Counted from the stretch's first letter, positions 35,047-47,446 are shown. The stretch is DNA of 64,000 nucleotides from Pomphorhynchus laevis (GCA_012934845.2 WNNJ02002059.1:1-64000); one strand, 5' to 3'. Notes: generated by a model from the sequence alone, not told the origin. Made by a program: numbers and translations.

Positions 35047-35459
35047 GATCATTCATACCATAATATATTCAAATATTCTTATTATATGTAACGATATTGG
35101 CTTTATCCTGCTTACCTCTAATCTTTTATATGATATCAAATTCATAAAAATTAGTTTTTATTTAAAATTTTTACATTATATAAATATAAATTATATAAAA
35201 TCTTATTCTGCTAACATTGCATTCGTGATCCATCTAATTATATGCTTAGGCATATGATTAGATGTGGTATAAAATGTGGATACTCCTTCAAATACATACT
35301 TCAAGTATACAAATACTTCAAATATATCTTGAATACATCAAATACTAATATGAATTAAATATTTGAAGATACCACCTTTAAATACGAAGCCACTTTAGTG
35401 GTGTGTCTCTTGAAACTTTTAACAAAGCATTTATTCATTTTAGCTCCTTCTTGAAACAA

Positions 35460-36310
35460 AAATAAGTGTGATAATCGTATGTTCATCAATTTAATCAAAA
35501 TAAATGTCAGTTCAAAACAGAAATTAAATAATTTACACATTACATTAGTAGAGATCAGTTCAGTAACGTTTAATGAGATTAGCTCGATGTTTAACGATTA
35601 ACCGGCTTCATGCGAATTACATTAATTTCGCATTTTTATATTTTACTCAAAATTACTCAGTTTTATTTTGAGCTATAAAGGTAAATAATCAAATTCAACT
35701 TTATAGTCTAATATTTCTTGAGATAATTAAAATTTCAATTTTGAGCACTGAATAGGTAGCTGTTATATTATGCAAACGTATTAAATTTGTAGCAAAGCTG
35801 AAGTAAATGGTTTCGTTTATTAGAGAAGAAATTTACAATTTTTTGTTAAAACAGGGAAGCGTTTTGTAGTACATTTTGAATGCTTGATTCTAGAACGCGA
35901 TTAGTCACGTTTTTATAGCCACTTTTACTTTAAAGCAAGATGAATCTAGGAAAGAATTCCTTAAATAACTGTATAGCAAACACAACGTGCTAATAAACAG
36001 AAGACAAAAGTGCAAAACATTATTCGTGTATTGCACAGAATTGCATAATCCATTTTGTTAGCTTGCACTTTTAAATCGGCTTATAGCCCTGTTGCCTTCA
36101 CATTACCCAACTAAGCGATATGTTGGTTAAAAGGTAACATTTCTGTGTATTTTTGTAATCCAGCATTAATGACAGTTTAAAACAAAAATTAAACTTTTTG
36201 CAACAATACATCGGTAGGAATATATTTTGTGGGATCAATCCCGCAATGTTTGCTGAGATTCGCTAGATGTTTTATGATTAACTGCTTCATAAAAGTTACA
36301 TAAATTTTAC
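35460..36310. repeat. Diverged direct repeat pair
   Basis: About 150 bases at 35480-35635 ('atgtcagttcaaaacagaaa' ... 'cttcatgcgaattacattaa') recur in diverged form at 36165-36315 ('atgacagtttaaaacaaaaa' ... 'cttcataaaagttacataaa'). No coding signal. Confidence 0.45.
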
Positions 36311-36319
36311 ATTTTTTTC

Positions 36320-37380
36320 ATATGTTTGCTTGTTTCTACAGGCAAACATATGTTTCCACTAGCCCAGAGAATTTGTTCAAGTTCAAGACTTCAATGCTGT
36401 TTGTGTTCATTGTATAGCTGATGATGAATCAATCTGTGATAATTATTATATAAGGTTTTAAGTGCACTATATATAAACAATTAATTCGTTTATGGTATGT
36501 CGTCTGAAATTGTTTTCAACTAAAAAGGTTAAGTTAGTATTTGAAGGATTTTTAATTTTTTATAATTCATGTTATCCGCGGATTGGCAATTTTCAGTTAA
36601 GAATAAAATATAATGTAAAATATTTGAATTGCATGTTTTTATAAATATAATACAGTTATAACTTATAGTATTCAACGTGCCTTATATCATAAATTATAAA
36701 TATTGCAAAGATTTAAGGTATTTCCAATTTTAATATTTGGTCACTAAATTGCTGTAAATTATTAAATTACTGTAATTAAAATAAATTTAAGTTTTATTTG
36801 CTGGGAATGCCCTTTAATCTAAAATTAAAATAAGGCTTGTATTATTTACAATACTCAATTGATGTTTTTATGTTTCATTAAATATATTGTATGAAATTAT
36901 GACATGATATAATATTATAAAATGCTATTTATATTATGTTATATTAATATTATATAATAATATTAGTATATTATATTAATTATATTTATATACAGTTAAG
37001 ATTATATTATATAATAATATAATATAATATAATCTTTGATCTTTTTATCTAGTATTATTTGGTATTACAATATCCAATTGATATATTTATGATTCATTTA
37101 AAATTTGTAATTTGATTCATTTAAAATATTATATAATATAAAATGCTATTTTGCACAGTTAAGATATCATTTTTTAATAATTGTAATTACCGTAATGTGG
37201 GAAATTAAATCTAATTATCGCTTATTAATTTTAGTTTTATCATTTAATTTGAAAAGGCAAGTCAGTTCAATTAAGGACGCATTAAAATATACCACATTGT
37301 GGAAATAGCAAACATTAAAAGCAATAAATTACATTAGCGTTTATTAATTTTGAATTAATTTTTAATTTAAGTTAAATTAA
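36320..37380. other. AT-rich stretch without recognised genes
   Basis: Low-complexity A/T; an 11-bp hairpin 'catatgtttgc'/'gcaaacatatg' near 36319-36352. Confidence 0.4.
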
Positions 37381-37384
37381 ATTT

Positions 37385-37750
37385 AATTGTAAAGCTTGAC
37401 TGAAGCGGGTTCGTCACAGTCGTTGTCCATTCTCCGTAGGGAATTGTAGTGCTAGTTGTGGTGATATGATATGTGGAGCTCCCTTCGATTTGCAGATTCG
37501 CTTCAAAACTGTATTCGCTAGCTCTCGTTGTCCAAAAAAGAAATTGCCCGGCTCTTTGTTATGTAAAGGACCTGTGAAGGATCCTGGCTGCAATCCTCGC
37601 TGATCGTGATGTTGTCAATAACCCACGACATCATTCCTTCCTGGTGAATGACAATGAAAACGCTTTTGAGGCGAACAAAGGCCACCAGTGACTCATTTCC
37701 GGCAAACACGCACGGTTTGCGAATACAAACCGTTCACTCGCTAATAATTA
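37385..37750 (-). pseudogene. Unidentified extracellular-type coding remnant, minus strand
   Basis: A GC-richer island. The minus-strand frame 37709-37518 contains 'GMMSWVIDNITISEDC', which resembles the C-terminal 'G.IAIDDI.IS..C' of MAM domains. A second minus frame nearer 37400-37510 reads 'YSFEANLQIEGSSTYHITTT' and 'PYGEWTTTV', which also looks extracellular. The two would need a frame change. It could be a decayed host exon or part of an unknown element. Confidence 0.3.
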
Positions 37751-37837
37751 TAATAGTGAAAACTCGAAAGTTAAATTCAACAAAAAGTTGAATTCAATAA
37801 ATAAATTAATTTTATCAAGTATAAATAAAATTTAATA

Positions 37838-37955
37838 TTTAACTTGATTGCATCTGTGAGCTGAAATTCTTATGATTGTGTAACGACATTATACTCACAG
37901 GTATTGTTCATTTTCTTGATACAGCAGGACGCTACTAATTACCCATTAGACTGAA
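37838..37955 (-). mobile_element. SINE-family 3' fragment
   Basis: Reverse complement matches 46085-46190 ('gaacaatacctgtgag' ... 'ataatgtcgt' ... 'cagctcacagatg') and 46490-46560. A further partial copy in the other orientation lies at 37960-38010. Confidence 0.55.
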
Positions 37956-38484
37956 AGAAACAATACATGTGAGTATTGTGTCGTGCTACAACCAGTAAAA
38001 TTTAATATAAAGTTACAGTCAAAAAGATTTCCAAAGACAAAAACACAATGGATTAGTCGGGTGAGATGCATGAATTTATTTTAATATAAGCAAATTGCAT
38101 ATTGATCTGAAAAATGGCATTTAATCATAAGTAATCGACGATAGTATAATATTAAGATTTTTATACTGCCTGTTATAAGTTAACATTTATTTGTACATTG
38201 TTTGTAACCCAGCTAACTACTATCAGGCGGGTCATATCAAGGTATCCCTCGATAAAAGTATATAAATACGTTATATAAGCACGTGTACGACGAATCTACG
38301 TTACTTTTGGTTGTAATAAACGACGAGAATCAATCAAAATATCCTAAGATATATAATCCGACTCAAGTCTAACGAAGAGACATCTATGATCGATAGAGAC
38401 TTTATCATTACGCTTGTGCCAAATGTAAGATTTCATGACTAGATAATGTTGTGTAAAGAAAGTAATTGCATGTCATAAAATATC

Positions 38485-38602
38485 GATTCACTCAACTTTG
38501 CCAGTTGAGTGAATGTGATTCTGGTCACGGAGACAAATTTTCTTTTTGTATTTTAAAGGAAAGTCTTCGTTTTATTATGAATATAATAAAACGAAGACTT
38601 TA
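38485..38602. repeat. Two short hairpins
   Basis: 'ttcactcaact'/'agttgagtgaa' (38482-38508) and 'aagtcttcgttttatta'/'taataaaacgaagactt' (38561-38602). Confidence 0.5.
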
Positions 38603-38781
38603 TTCGTTAAGATGAACTTATAAGATTATGATTAAATCAGTAATTATACGATTAAACAATTTGTTAATTATTAAATAATATTTATTTTGCATATTTCCAC
38701 CAAATTATGATTAATTTTCAACTTAAATTTTTTATTATTTTGTGTCATAGTTTGTTGACAATAATCATTACTCTAATTCAG

Positions 38782-38924
38782 ATGAGGCGATTAAATAATC
38801 CGGCGGATCAAGCTGTTCAGCACGGATGCAATCTTCGACCACACAATCTATCCAAGATGATGCAAAATTTGAACATATCTGCTGTATATACTAATAATAG
38901 GCAATTACCTTCATCGACACAAAG
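38782..38924 (+). CDS. Candidate host exon, unassigned
   Basis: Bounded by TTCAG (38777-38781) and GTATCA (38925), 143 nt, open in one frame: 'MRRLNNPADQAVQHGCNLRP' then 'LSKMMQNLNISAVYTNN'. Composition looks coding and splice sites are acceptable. It might be an upstream exon of the coiled-coil gene at 44930, but its 3' phase (two leftover bases) does not directly match that exon. No family recognised. Confidence 0.35.
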
Positions 38925-38989
38925 GTATCACTTTGTTTTTAATCATGCAAGTTGGCATTGACGATGTATGACATTGAAAGATCAAACTT

Positions 38990-41900
38990 TTGAATTTTAG
39001 ATACTAAAATTAATCTAAATTTTAGATGTGTGTGTTTTAACTCGAATATAAAATCTTTAATGTTTCAAAATCTTTACGCCCTTAACAAATCACAATTTTA
39101 GAATTTTGTTTCTGATGATGCAAGCCGCTATCGAAATATAACAATAAATTAGTTTATTAATCTTTTAAAAATTATCTTTTATATAAATCTAAGATAAAAT
39201 CATAAGATAAAAACTTTTTAATTATATTTTAAATTATATTTAATTTATTCTGAATTAGAAAATTTAAGATTTAGATATTAACATTTTTAAAATACAAAGG
39301 TACAACATACTTGGACTAAGTTAATTGATCTGATTTTTTTTGATCTATAAAAATATATTTTTACAATTACTCTGTTAAGTGATCTGATTTTTTTGATCTA
39401 TTCAAAGATATATTTCCAATTAAATTAGTATTTATAAGGACATGTAAACCTTCGGATTTGTAGAATAACACGCTCTCGTCTGAAGCAATGAAATAAGCAA
39501 TATCTAATTATCTATGTATATATTATCTATATAATATTTTGTAAAATAAATAATTATATACTAATATTAATTATGATGTTAGTATGATATTAATATGAAT
39601 TGTTCAATTCTCCCTATTTTACGATATGTTTAAGAGGTATTTTTGAACTGAATAAAATTTTTTAATTAATTAAAATGTATCAGAAAAAAGTAATTTATTT
39701 AATACTATGTGATTTATATAAAATTGTCAAATTTTAGTTATAATAAGTGTTTTTTTATAAGAAACCTGTAAATGATGATAAAGAAGTAAAACATTTGGTG
39801 AACATATTTTAAGAAAGTATAAACATATTTAAAATTATTATGTAATATTATGAATAGATTAAAATTCTTTCTGATCGTAAATTTTAATCTGCTTATGTTT
39901 TCAATTTGTTTAAATTGAACTTGTTTCAATTTGTGTAATTTTTTATTGTTTCAATTTGTGTAATTTTGTAATTTAACAATTTGTTTAAATTGTTTATTTT
40001 CATGTTTTTAATACATTCAGGTGTTTATTTAGGTGTTTATTCATGTGTTTATTCAGGTGTATATTCAGGTGTATATAAATTGTTTGATTTTAATAATTTT
40101 CTGATAAAACGCAGGTGTATATAAATTGTTTAATTTTAATAATTTTCTGATAAAAAGTTTTATGATATTTCGATCTAGAATTAAAACTAAATAATCAGTT
40201 GTTATAGAATAAAAACAGAAGTTTGTTTTAAGTTTGTCATTGAAAATACTTAAAAATACATGATAATGACACATAAATTTACAGTATTATTAAATATTTC
40301 TATATATTTTTATTTAATTTAATTAATAAAATTTAATAAATATTACGAATTCTGTCGATATAAAGATGTATTTGCCAGTGTTTTTTTTAACATAAAAATT
40401 CGTTAAATGTAGAAATTTTTATAAAGGCTAATTAAAAATAAAAATTATAATTTAATATATTTTCTAACGATTCTGGAAGTTCATCAGCGAAGTATCAAAC
40501 AAAGTCGATTTATTTTTTGCTTTTAATTGAATTATGTATTTTATCTGCATTTCTTGAAATTTGCAATCCATATGATAAATGATCAGAATTTTACTCTTCT
40601 AACTTTAAAATCGTTAAAAACGATTTTATTAGTTCAATATTTTAATAGTCACTATTTAATAGTCACCAAAATTATAATAGCAATTTAAATCTTTATCCAA
40701 ATATTTATCTGCGAATTTTATAATTTTTCTTGCCACGTTCAAAACGCATATTGTTAACATGTTCATCGTATTCTATTTCTATAAGTATTTTAATAAGGAT
40801 ATAGACATTCTATCATTCTCACGTAAGAAACTCATATTTTTAACTGTCTTTAAAATTTTATTTTAATTTTGAATATATTTTATATATTTTATACACTAAT
40901 ATTAGATTGATTTTTCTTATCTTAATTTTTTATCTTTATTTAAATAATATATTTTGATCGGTTTAAAAAAAATAAAGTTAAGAAAAATCAATTTTTTAAG
41001 TCATAAGAATTTTATGATTTAAAAAAATAAAAATACACAAAAATAAGTTTATTTAAGGTATGCAATAATAATTTTAATTTATATCACTTTTGTGTGATTG
41101 CCTCAAAAAAATTCTATCATGTATCGTTATTATATAGGCAATAGATTAAAATACTAATTTCATACTTGAAATTAGTACGACACTTGTTTCATATTTTTAA
41201 ATTGTTTCATATTTTACATTTTTTATTTTAATTTTGAATATATTTCTATATATTTTATACACTATTAATTCAGATAGCAATCATTTATCTTTATTGCTAG
41301 TGCAGCAGGTATTTGACTTCTTGGTGTCGAAAACAGGAAATCAAAATTACAAATTCCGATACTTTTGTATTTATTTACAAATTAAACTTACTAATTGTCT
41401 CATGAAATCCCATATTTTAACGCAATTTGAAATTTTCCAATTCGATTTTATAATTTAGAGAGATTTCAAGAATTTGCTATTTTATAAATAAACCAATATA
41501 TATACCTTATGTTGAAATTAAGATAAAATATATTAAGGATAAGCTGTTTTTATTTTAAAATTCATGATGAATTAAAGAAGGTTAGAAGACACAATTTATG
41601 TTAAAAGAGGTTTCACGTTAAGTTTATTCTGTAATAAAAATATTACTTCTTGCAGATCATTTTAAATAGTTTTTAAATACAAAGGATTTATAAATTATAT
41701 ATAAATTTCACGGTAAATTAATTAGGAAATAATAAATTGTGTTAAATTATTGTATCGATAGCATAATGTCTAATATCAATAACATAATGTATGATACTGA
41801 TAGTTATTATATTTCGTAAATGAATCGAATTCTGGTCCTATTCATACTTACCCTATGAATGCAGAATCTAATAAAATATAGAACTTAAACAAAATATTCG

Positions 41901-42940
41901 ATAAGAATAAACATTTTTATAATACATTGCATGAATTATGAATTTGACACAATAATAGGGACTTAATACAATGGCCTAGCCCATTATTAAAATGCTCAAT
42001 AATATGAACATTTTCAATATATTGCATAATAAATACTTTTATATAATCGGATATGATGATATAGATAATATGTATATTTCTAAACATAAATATTAATTTT
42101 TATAAATATAAATGTATAAATATACAATGGATAAATAAATTTATAATAATATATAATATATATTATATATTTTTAAAATATAATTTATTTATAAAAATAT
42201 ATAAATTCAAAATATTTATTATATATGTACGCTATTTTAAAAGGGCTAGCATTCTTCATCCGAGAAATTCCTATAACGACGCTTATGCTCTTAATAAAAG
42301 AGAAAGTACAATAAAATCACAAAAAGGTATGTTTTAAAAATTTATTATTTAACTAAAAACTTTCTTTTTAACATGAAATGAAATTCGGATTAATGATATT
42401 TTCATAAATGTTCGCATTTATTGAATAATTATAATTAATAATTAATTATTTAATTATAATTATTAATAATTATAATTAAATAAGATCATCGCATGATTTT
42501 TATACGATTTTTCATATAATCTATTTAGGCTATTCAATCTATTTTTTTCATTATAATCTATTTATAATCTATTTCTATTTTAGTTAAAAAATTGTAGAGA
42601 ATCAATTGACAGTTAATCGTTTAATTATGACATGTTTAATTTGTAGATTTGGTTATGTTATAAAAAGTTGAAATTATTTGTAAAGTTAACATTATTTATT
42701 TTAATTGATTTTATTATAATTTAAATTTTTATAATAAAAACGTGATTTTATAATAATTTATTTTTCTACGCATATATTGATTAACATTTGTTGCATAATA
42801 ATAAAAATAAGAGGTTTTCAAGAAGATTGCCCGATATAAATTCGATATATTTTATATCGAATTTAAGCTTAATTCAACACATTACCGGATCAGATATTAT
42901 ACTTATTTTTAAGAATAAGTAGCATATAAAAATATAAAAA
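38990..42940. other. Long AT-rich stretch without recognised genes
   Basis: Mostly low-complexity sequence. 40010-40140 has short tandem units ('aggtgtatataaattgttt' twice). No convincing exon, RNA gene or mobile element. Confidence 0.4.
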
Positions 42941-42973
42941 TGTAAAATAACGACGATAACAATAGCAAGTACC

Positions 42974-43028
42974 GTTTCGTCATCACAATGACTCATCAGT
43001 GCCAGATCCCTCCCACTGCTGGATACAG
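42974..43028 (-). ncRNA. Hammerhead ribozyme core, left arm
   Basis: Reverse complement of 42974-42999 carries the same CTGATGA, 5-bp stem II and GAAAC as the right arm. Confidence 0.55.
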
Positions 43029-43046
43029 ATGATGACCAGTCCTCCT

Positions 43047-43105
43047 CTGTATCCAGCAGTGGGAGGGATCTGGCACTGATGAGTCATTGTGATGACGAAA
43101 CGGTA
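43047..43105 (+). ncRNA. Hammerhead ribozyme core, right arm
   Basis: CTGATGA (43076-43082) is followed by GTCAT, loop TGTG, ATGAC (a perfect 5-bp stem II) and GAAAC (43097-43101). A possible type III layout uses GTA at 43049-43051 as cleavage site. Stem I is then TCCAG with CTGG(C)A, needing one bulged C, and stem III is CTGT with ACGG. The core and stem II are textbook; stems I and III are weaker, so activity is uncertain. Hammerheads are known in schistosome SINEs, Penelope-like elements and retrozymes. Confidence 0.6.
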
Positions 43106-43557
43106 CTTGCTACTGTTATCGTCGTTCTTTCGCGTCTGGCTAAAAATGATTGCGTACATAATTCACGCGGAATGGTCTCACACTCTCTCATGTAAAATAA
43201 CATTTTTATAAACAGCATATATTTATCACATTTAATGTCTTAGTTAATGCATAAAAATATTTTACTTCGGAGTATGCATTTCCTTTACAATACATGATTT
43301 TTTAATCTTCTTTACTTCGAAACATCCGATTTTGATATACGTCACTTTTTAACATCAAAACGTTTTAAGAACGTCATTGCATATTATTATAATTTTTTAA
43401 TGTTATTATTTTAAAGATACACAAGTAATAAATTTTGAAAGCCGTTTATTATTAATCTATTTCCTTAGAAATTGCTAAAAGGGAAAACATATTTTTCAAA
43501 AATTTTCTGTACGCGATTGTTCTACGGTTAAAAAATATATTAAAAATACATTTTTAT

Positions 43558-44240
43558 TAATATTTAAATATTAATTAAAATGACATTTTAATTAATTTTC
43601 GTTCAAATAACTCACGAAACTTTTGTTTATTATTGTTTTAATTCAAAGACATCTATTGAAATGTATTCCTCAGTAACATCATGAGAATTTAATTTGGAAT
43701 TTGGACTTTAATCAGTTGGAAAAAGTTAAAAGATTTATGTGCACTAATAAAAATAACTTATGAATATTTTGTGGCTGATCGGTTAATGTAAATGGAGTTA
43801 TTGTGACTGTTCTAAATATGCCACTATGCTGATCGATTTCTAAAACAAACCAATTATAGATTCAACATATTTTTAAAATATTCACCAACATTTTCAAATA
43901 AGGAATATATTTATTCATTACATAACTATCGTTAAATAAGGAATAAGTCGTTTAAATGACTATATTCGACTTTCAACAACACGATTCTTAATATTGTGTT
44001 ATCATAATCAATTATTAGTTCTCAGTACTCGATTCTTAATTTTAGTTCTAATAAATATTTAAATATTAATTAAAATAATATTTTAATTAATTTTCATTCA
44101 AATAACTCACGAAATTTTTGTTTATTATTGTTTTAATTTAAAAACATCTATTGAAATGTATTCGCCGGTAACATCATTAGAATTTAATTTGGAATTAAAT
44201 CAGTTGAAAAAAGTTTAAAAGATTTATGTGTGCACTAAAA
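43558..44240. repeat. Direct repeat pair of about 187 bp
   Basis: 43558-43744 and 44051-44238 share 'aataactcacgaaa', 'acatctattgaaatgtattc' and 'agatttatgtg'. About 490 bases apart; identity roughly 85-90% by eye. No ORF between. Confidence 0.6.
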
Positions 44241-44929
44241 AATGAGCAATATTTTTAAGATAAAAAAATCTGTAAAAAATCTCTATAAAGAAGAATTTAA
44301 AATCTAAATTTTAAATACAAATTTCAAAATGAAACTTTCAGTTTTACCTAATAACGGCTTCATTTGTTCTTTTAACAAGCTTATTTAAGGAAACCCCCAA
44401 CTTTAAAATGATCGTTAGAAATTTGTTTGGTCATTGTGTCTTTCGACTTGGCAAGTTAAAACAGCCATAGAAAAGAAAAACATTTCATATTAAATATCAT
44501 TCGCAAAGAATTATCTCATCAAGTATCTAGCCTTGAGTTCATTTCTAGAGTTATCAGCAGGTAAATAGAGACTTAGCTGGTCAGACGAAGCTTATTAAAC
44601 GTTGTCCTCCAATGATTGTTTCACTAACATTAGACACTCAAATGCATGGCATAAAAACAATGTGCTACTTCAAGTTCTTATGACAGAACTTGTCGTGAAA
44701 TCCGTGCAAAGAAAAAATTTAAATTAATAATTTATATTTCTGGTTCAGTACTCATTTATTTTAGTAAAAATTTAAAGCTAACCACAATGATGGCTCTATA
44801 GATAATAAATTTCAGAACTTGTATTTTTAAAGATTGTATTGTTTTTCTAAGTAAATGTTGCTTTATTTACATACTTTGTATTGAAATTATAATTTTCTCA
44901 TTCTTAAAACTGACGATTATTATTTTTAG

Positions 44930-45380
44930 CAGTTGCTAAAAGACAAACAGAAGTATCTATTCCTAGCAAAAGGAAAAGTTCCGCATACATTTCATCTATA
45001 ACGAAGCGTAAATCGGAAGAAAGTTATGGAAATCAGTGTAATACACAATTAAGTGATAATTATTCATTATCTTCCGGTCAGTTCTCGATGAACTCAGATA
45101 AAACAATGAGTCATCTTGAATCCGAATTAGCTCGACTTCGTTCTGAAATTGAGAGAATGAAGAAAAATGAGGTAACTTGAATTTGTTGAGCATTTTAAAA
45201 CAAAGCATTATACAGGCAAAATTGTCAAGCAGGGTTCAATCAAGATCAAATAATCAAGCATCTGATACGACAACAATACAGACTTTGAGAAAACAAAACT
45301 CAGAATTCTGTTCGACTATTGAACAAATTCGAAAGGAATGCAAAGATAAATCGCTAATCATTGCAAAGAAAGATGCTGAA
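44930..45380 (+). CDS. Coiled-coil protein, possible kinesin-4 tail: exons a and b
   Basis: Exon 44930-45171 (acceptor TTTTTAG) and exon 45216-45380 (44-nt intron, phase 0), then donor GTATTT. The first is basic and Ser-rich ('KRQTEVSIPSKRKSSAY'), then heptad-rich 'HLESELARLRSEIERMKKNE'. The second continues 'AKLSSRVQSR' and 'TLRKQNSEFCSTIEQIRKEC', ending 'SLIIAKKDAE'. The coiled coil resumes without a break in the exon at 47094. The order of coiled coils and later segments resembles the stalk/tail of KIF4-type chromokinesins. No motor-domain exon was found upstream, so this rests on tail features only. Confidence 0.6.
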
Positions 45381-45620
45381 GTATTTCTTATGAAATTTAT
45401 GTTTTATCTTTTTGAAATAATATCTGTATACGACAGAATATGATAAAATTTTAAATTAATAATTAAATAAACAATTTAAATTATTTTTTAAATATAATAA
45501 AATTATTAACATTCAATAATTATATAAAATTAAATAAATGAACAATTGAAATTACTGTTTAAATAAAATTAAATTATAAATTGTTTAATCAATCATTTTT
45601 AATTATATTTAATGAGTGAA

Positions 45621-45767
45621 GAGAGTGAAATTATTATTTTTATCAAAAGTCAAATTTTTGACAGCTAGCTGCTATCATTCTAAAGACAAAATTATTTTGT
45701 CCTAAGGATGACAGCAGTTAGCTATTGACAATTTGGCTTTTAATAATAATAATAATTTCACTCTCTC
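45621..45767. repeat. Hairpin MITE-like element
   Basis: Starts 'gagagtgaaattattattt' and ends with its near complement 'aataatttcactctc'. Inner arms 'gacagctagctgctatc' and 'gatgacagcagttagct' also pair, giving an almost complete fold-back of about 147 bases. Lies in an intron of the coiled-coil gene. Confidence 0.6.
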
Positions 45768-46084
45768 CTAATAAAATAAAATAAAATTATTGAAATTTAT
45801 TTAATGATATAAACATTAAATTATTATTAAAATATTATTAAATTCATGAAATGTTAATATGTTAATATTTCATATTTAATTGAAATCATTTCTGATTTCA
45901 AATTAGATCGGCATCGGTAGGGGAAGGTGCTACCTTCAATTTGAAAACCTACCTATTTTTTCTAATGATTCATTTTATCAAACTAGTCATCTATAGATTG
46001 TTTCTTAATTTTAAGAAATTAAGAAATTTCTTAAAATTTCGTCCTGTAGAGTCATTTTTAGCATTAAAATTTTGATTACTATGT

Positions 46085-46195
46085 TATTCTGCGTTCTCCT
46101 GTATCAAGAATAGGAACATTACCTGTGAGGATAATGTCGTGCCACAATCAGAAGAATTTCAGCTCACAGATGTAATCAAGTTAAATTAAAAACAT
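46085..46195 (+). mobile_element. SINE-family 3' body, separate copy
   Basis: 'cctgtatcaagaatagg' ... 'acctgtgaggataatgtcgt' duplicates 46490-46555 and the minus copy at 37838-37955. Confidence 0.5.
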
Positions 46196-46324
46196 TCATT
46201 GCAAGTGGCAGCATGAAAAACAATGATCCGGCTAGCTGATCACACACATAAGGTACATTTCTAATAGATCGTTAGAATACGAATCGCTACCAAAAGTAAT
46301 ATACAGAAATGTATATCTACACCA

Positions 46325-46560
46325 CTGGAGCAGCCAGCCAAGTAGGTGTAGCGTTGAATCAAGATACATACGTCCAGAGTTCAAATACGATCAGCACCAG
46401 TCAACGGAGAATGCAGATAATAAGGGTTGAAACGTGAAATGTAGGTCTGGGTCAGCAGCTGATGAGACCCAACCAAACTGATCAGTAGCGTCCTACTGTA
46501 TTAAAAATAGGAACAATACCTGTGAGGATAATGTCGTCGACAACCAGAAGAATTAATTAA
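46325..46560 (+). mobile_element. tRNA-derived SINE with decayed hammerhead ribozyme
   Basis: An A-box-like 'aagtaggtgtagcgttgaa' (46340-46358) and a B-box-like 'gagttcaaatac' (46377-46388) are spaced as in a tRNA. Downstream, CTGATGAG (46459-46466) is preceded by CAGCAG and followed by a CAAAC box and GTC (46490-46492). CTACTG after GTC pairs with CAGCAG in 5 of 6 positions (stem I). Stem II is lost and GAAAC is CAAAC, so the ribozyme is decayed. The layout (Pol III boxes then type I hammerhead) parallels the schistosome Sm-alpha SINE. The 3' body recurs at 46085 and 37838. Confidence 0.5.
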
Positions 46561-47093
46561 CAATTAAATTACTTTTTAATTAAATTAACTTATTAAAATT
46601 TATTTAATGATATAAATATCAAATTATTATTAAAATTTATATTCATAAAATGTTATTTCATAATTTAATATTAACAATTTGATGATAACTAAAAAATTAA
46701 TTATTGTTTAATTTGAACTATAAATTTCAATAAAATTCATTATTCAATTGTTGATATCTTTATCATTCGAATGTTTGAATACAATTTCTTTGTCAAAATA
46801 TTGATAAATTGTAATTGTAATGTTCTCTAACGAAGTTAAACTATTTAATCGATTTCAATGCAGGAAAGGGACATGTATCCTTAATTCGTAATATTTTTAT
46901 TTCATCAACATTTGATTGATATTTAAATATATAACGCATTACATGATTTAATATTGCTTTATTTTGGTTTCTTATTATTGAATATTGAAACAATAAATAT
47001 ATTGCATCTAAAAGTTTGAAAATTCGAAAATAATAAAGGTTCCACAAATAATGTAATCAGTAATAATTTTAATGTTAAGGGGTGTTTATTTAG

Positions 47094-47446
47094 ATTTCGA
47101 ATCTAAAGCGACAGTGCCGTTGCAAAGTTTTATCCAGATCCGAAACTTCAACATCGATTAGTGATAATTCGAAGAAGCTGAGTGAAAAAAGGAAACTCAA
47201 TGAAACGTTGAGCACTAAAACATCGCGAAACAAAGTCGAAAAGAAATATTGGGATATTGTTCGACAGAAAGTAAGTAACAAGATAGTAGAAAGAAGATCA
47301 AACTCTTAAATCGTTTGTAGATAATAGATTGGACAGTACTGCAAGATCTGAAAACCGTCTTGGAAACGGAATTAAACGTTGTCGGGAAACAATATGCGAA
47401 ATTGCAAAGAAAAAGAATCGATGTTATCAGACTTCAGATGCAACAA
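47094..47446 (+). CDS. Coiled-coil protein, possible kinesin-4 tail: exons c and d
   Basis: Exon 47094-47270 (59 codons) and exon 47321-47446 (42 codons), phase 0, 50-nt intron GTAAGT...GTAG. Exon c reads 'ISNLKRQCRCKVLSRSE' and 'NSKKLSEKRKLNETLSTKTS', ending 'KKYWDIVRQK'. Exon d reads 'IIDWTVLQDLKTVLETELNV' and 'KQYAKLQRKRIDV'. In KIF4 a similar run of 'KRKTEE...LK' is followed by a W-containing helix and 'L..LLEDRK', which this resembles. Donor GTATTA at 47447; without splicing a TAA follows 8 codons later. The minus-strand frame over exon c is a shadow. Confidence 0.6.

Larger units (their letters stand above)
42949..43126. repeat. 80-bp-armed palindrome containing ribozyme cores
   Basis: Left arm 42949-43028 and right arm 43047-43126 are near-perfect reverse complements (only a few differences, for example 'aatagcaag' against 'cttgctact'), with an 18-base spacer. 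Each arm carries a hammerhead core, so transcription from either strand would contain one sense core. GC content exceeds the surroundings. Confidence 0.85.

Noticed and set aside
38200-38420. TATA-like box, AATAAA and GC-richer block suggesting a solo LTR
   Set aside because: No second copy, no clear ends and no target duplication; too weak to call an LTR.
41275-41312. Possible micro-exon between TTCAG and GTATTT
   Set aside because: Phase does not fit the candidate exon at 38782 or the exon at 44930, and it is too short to judge.
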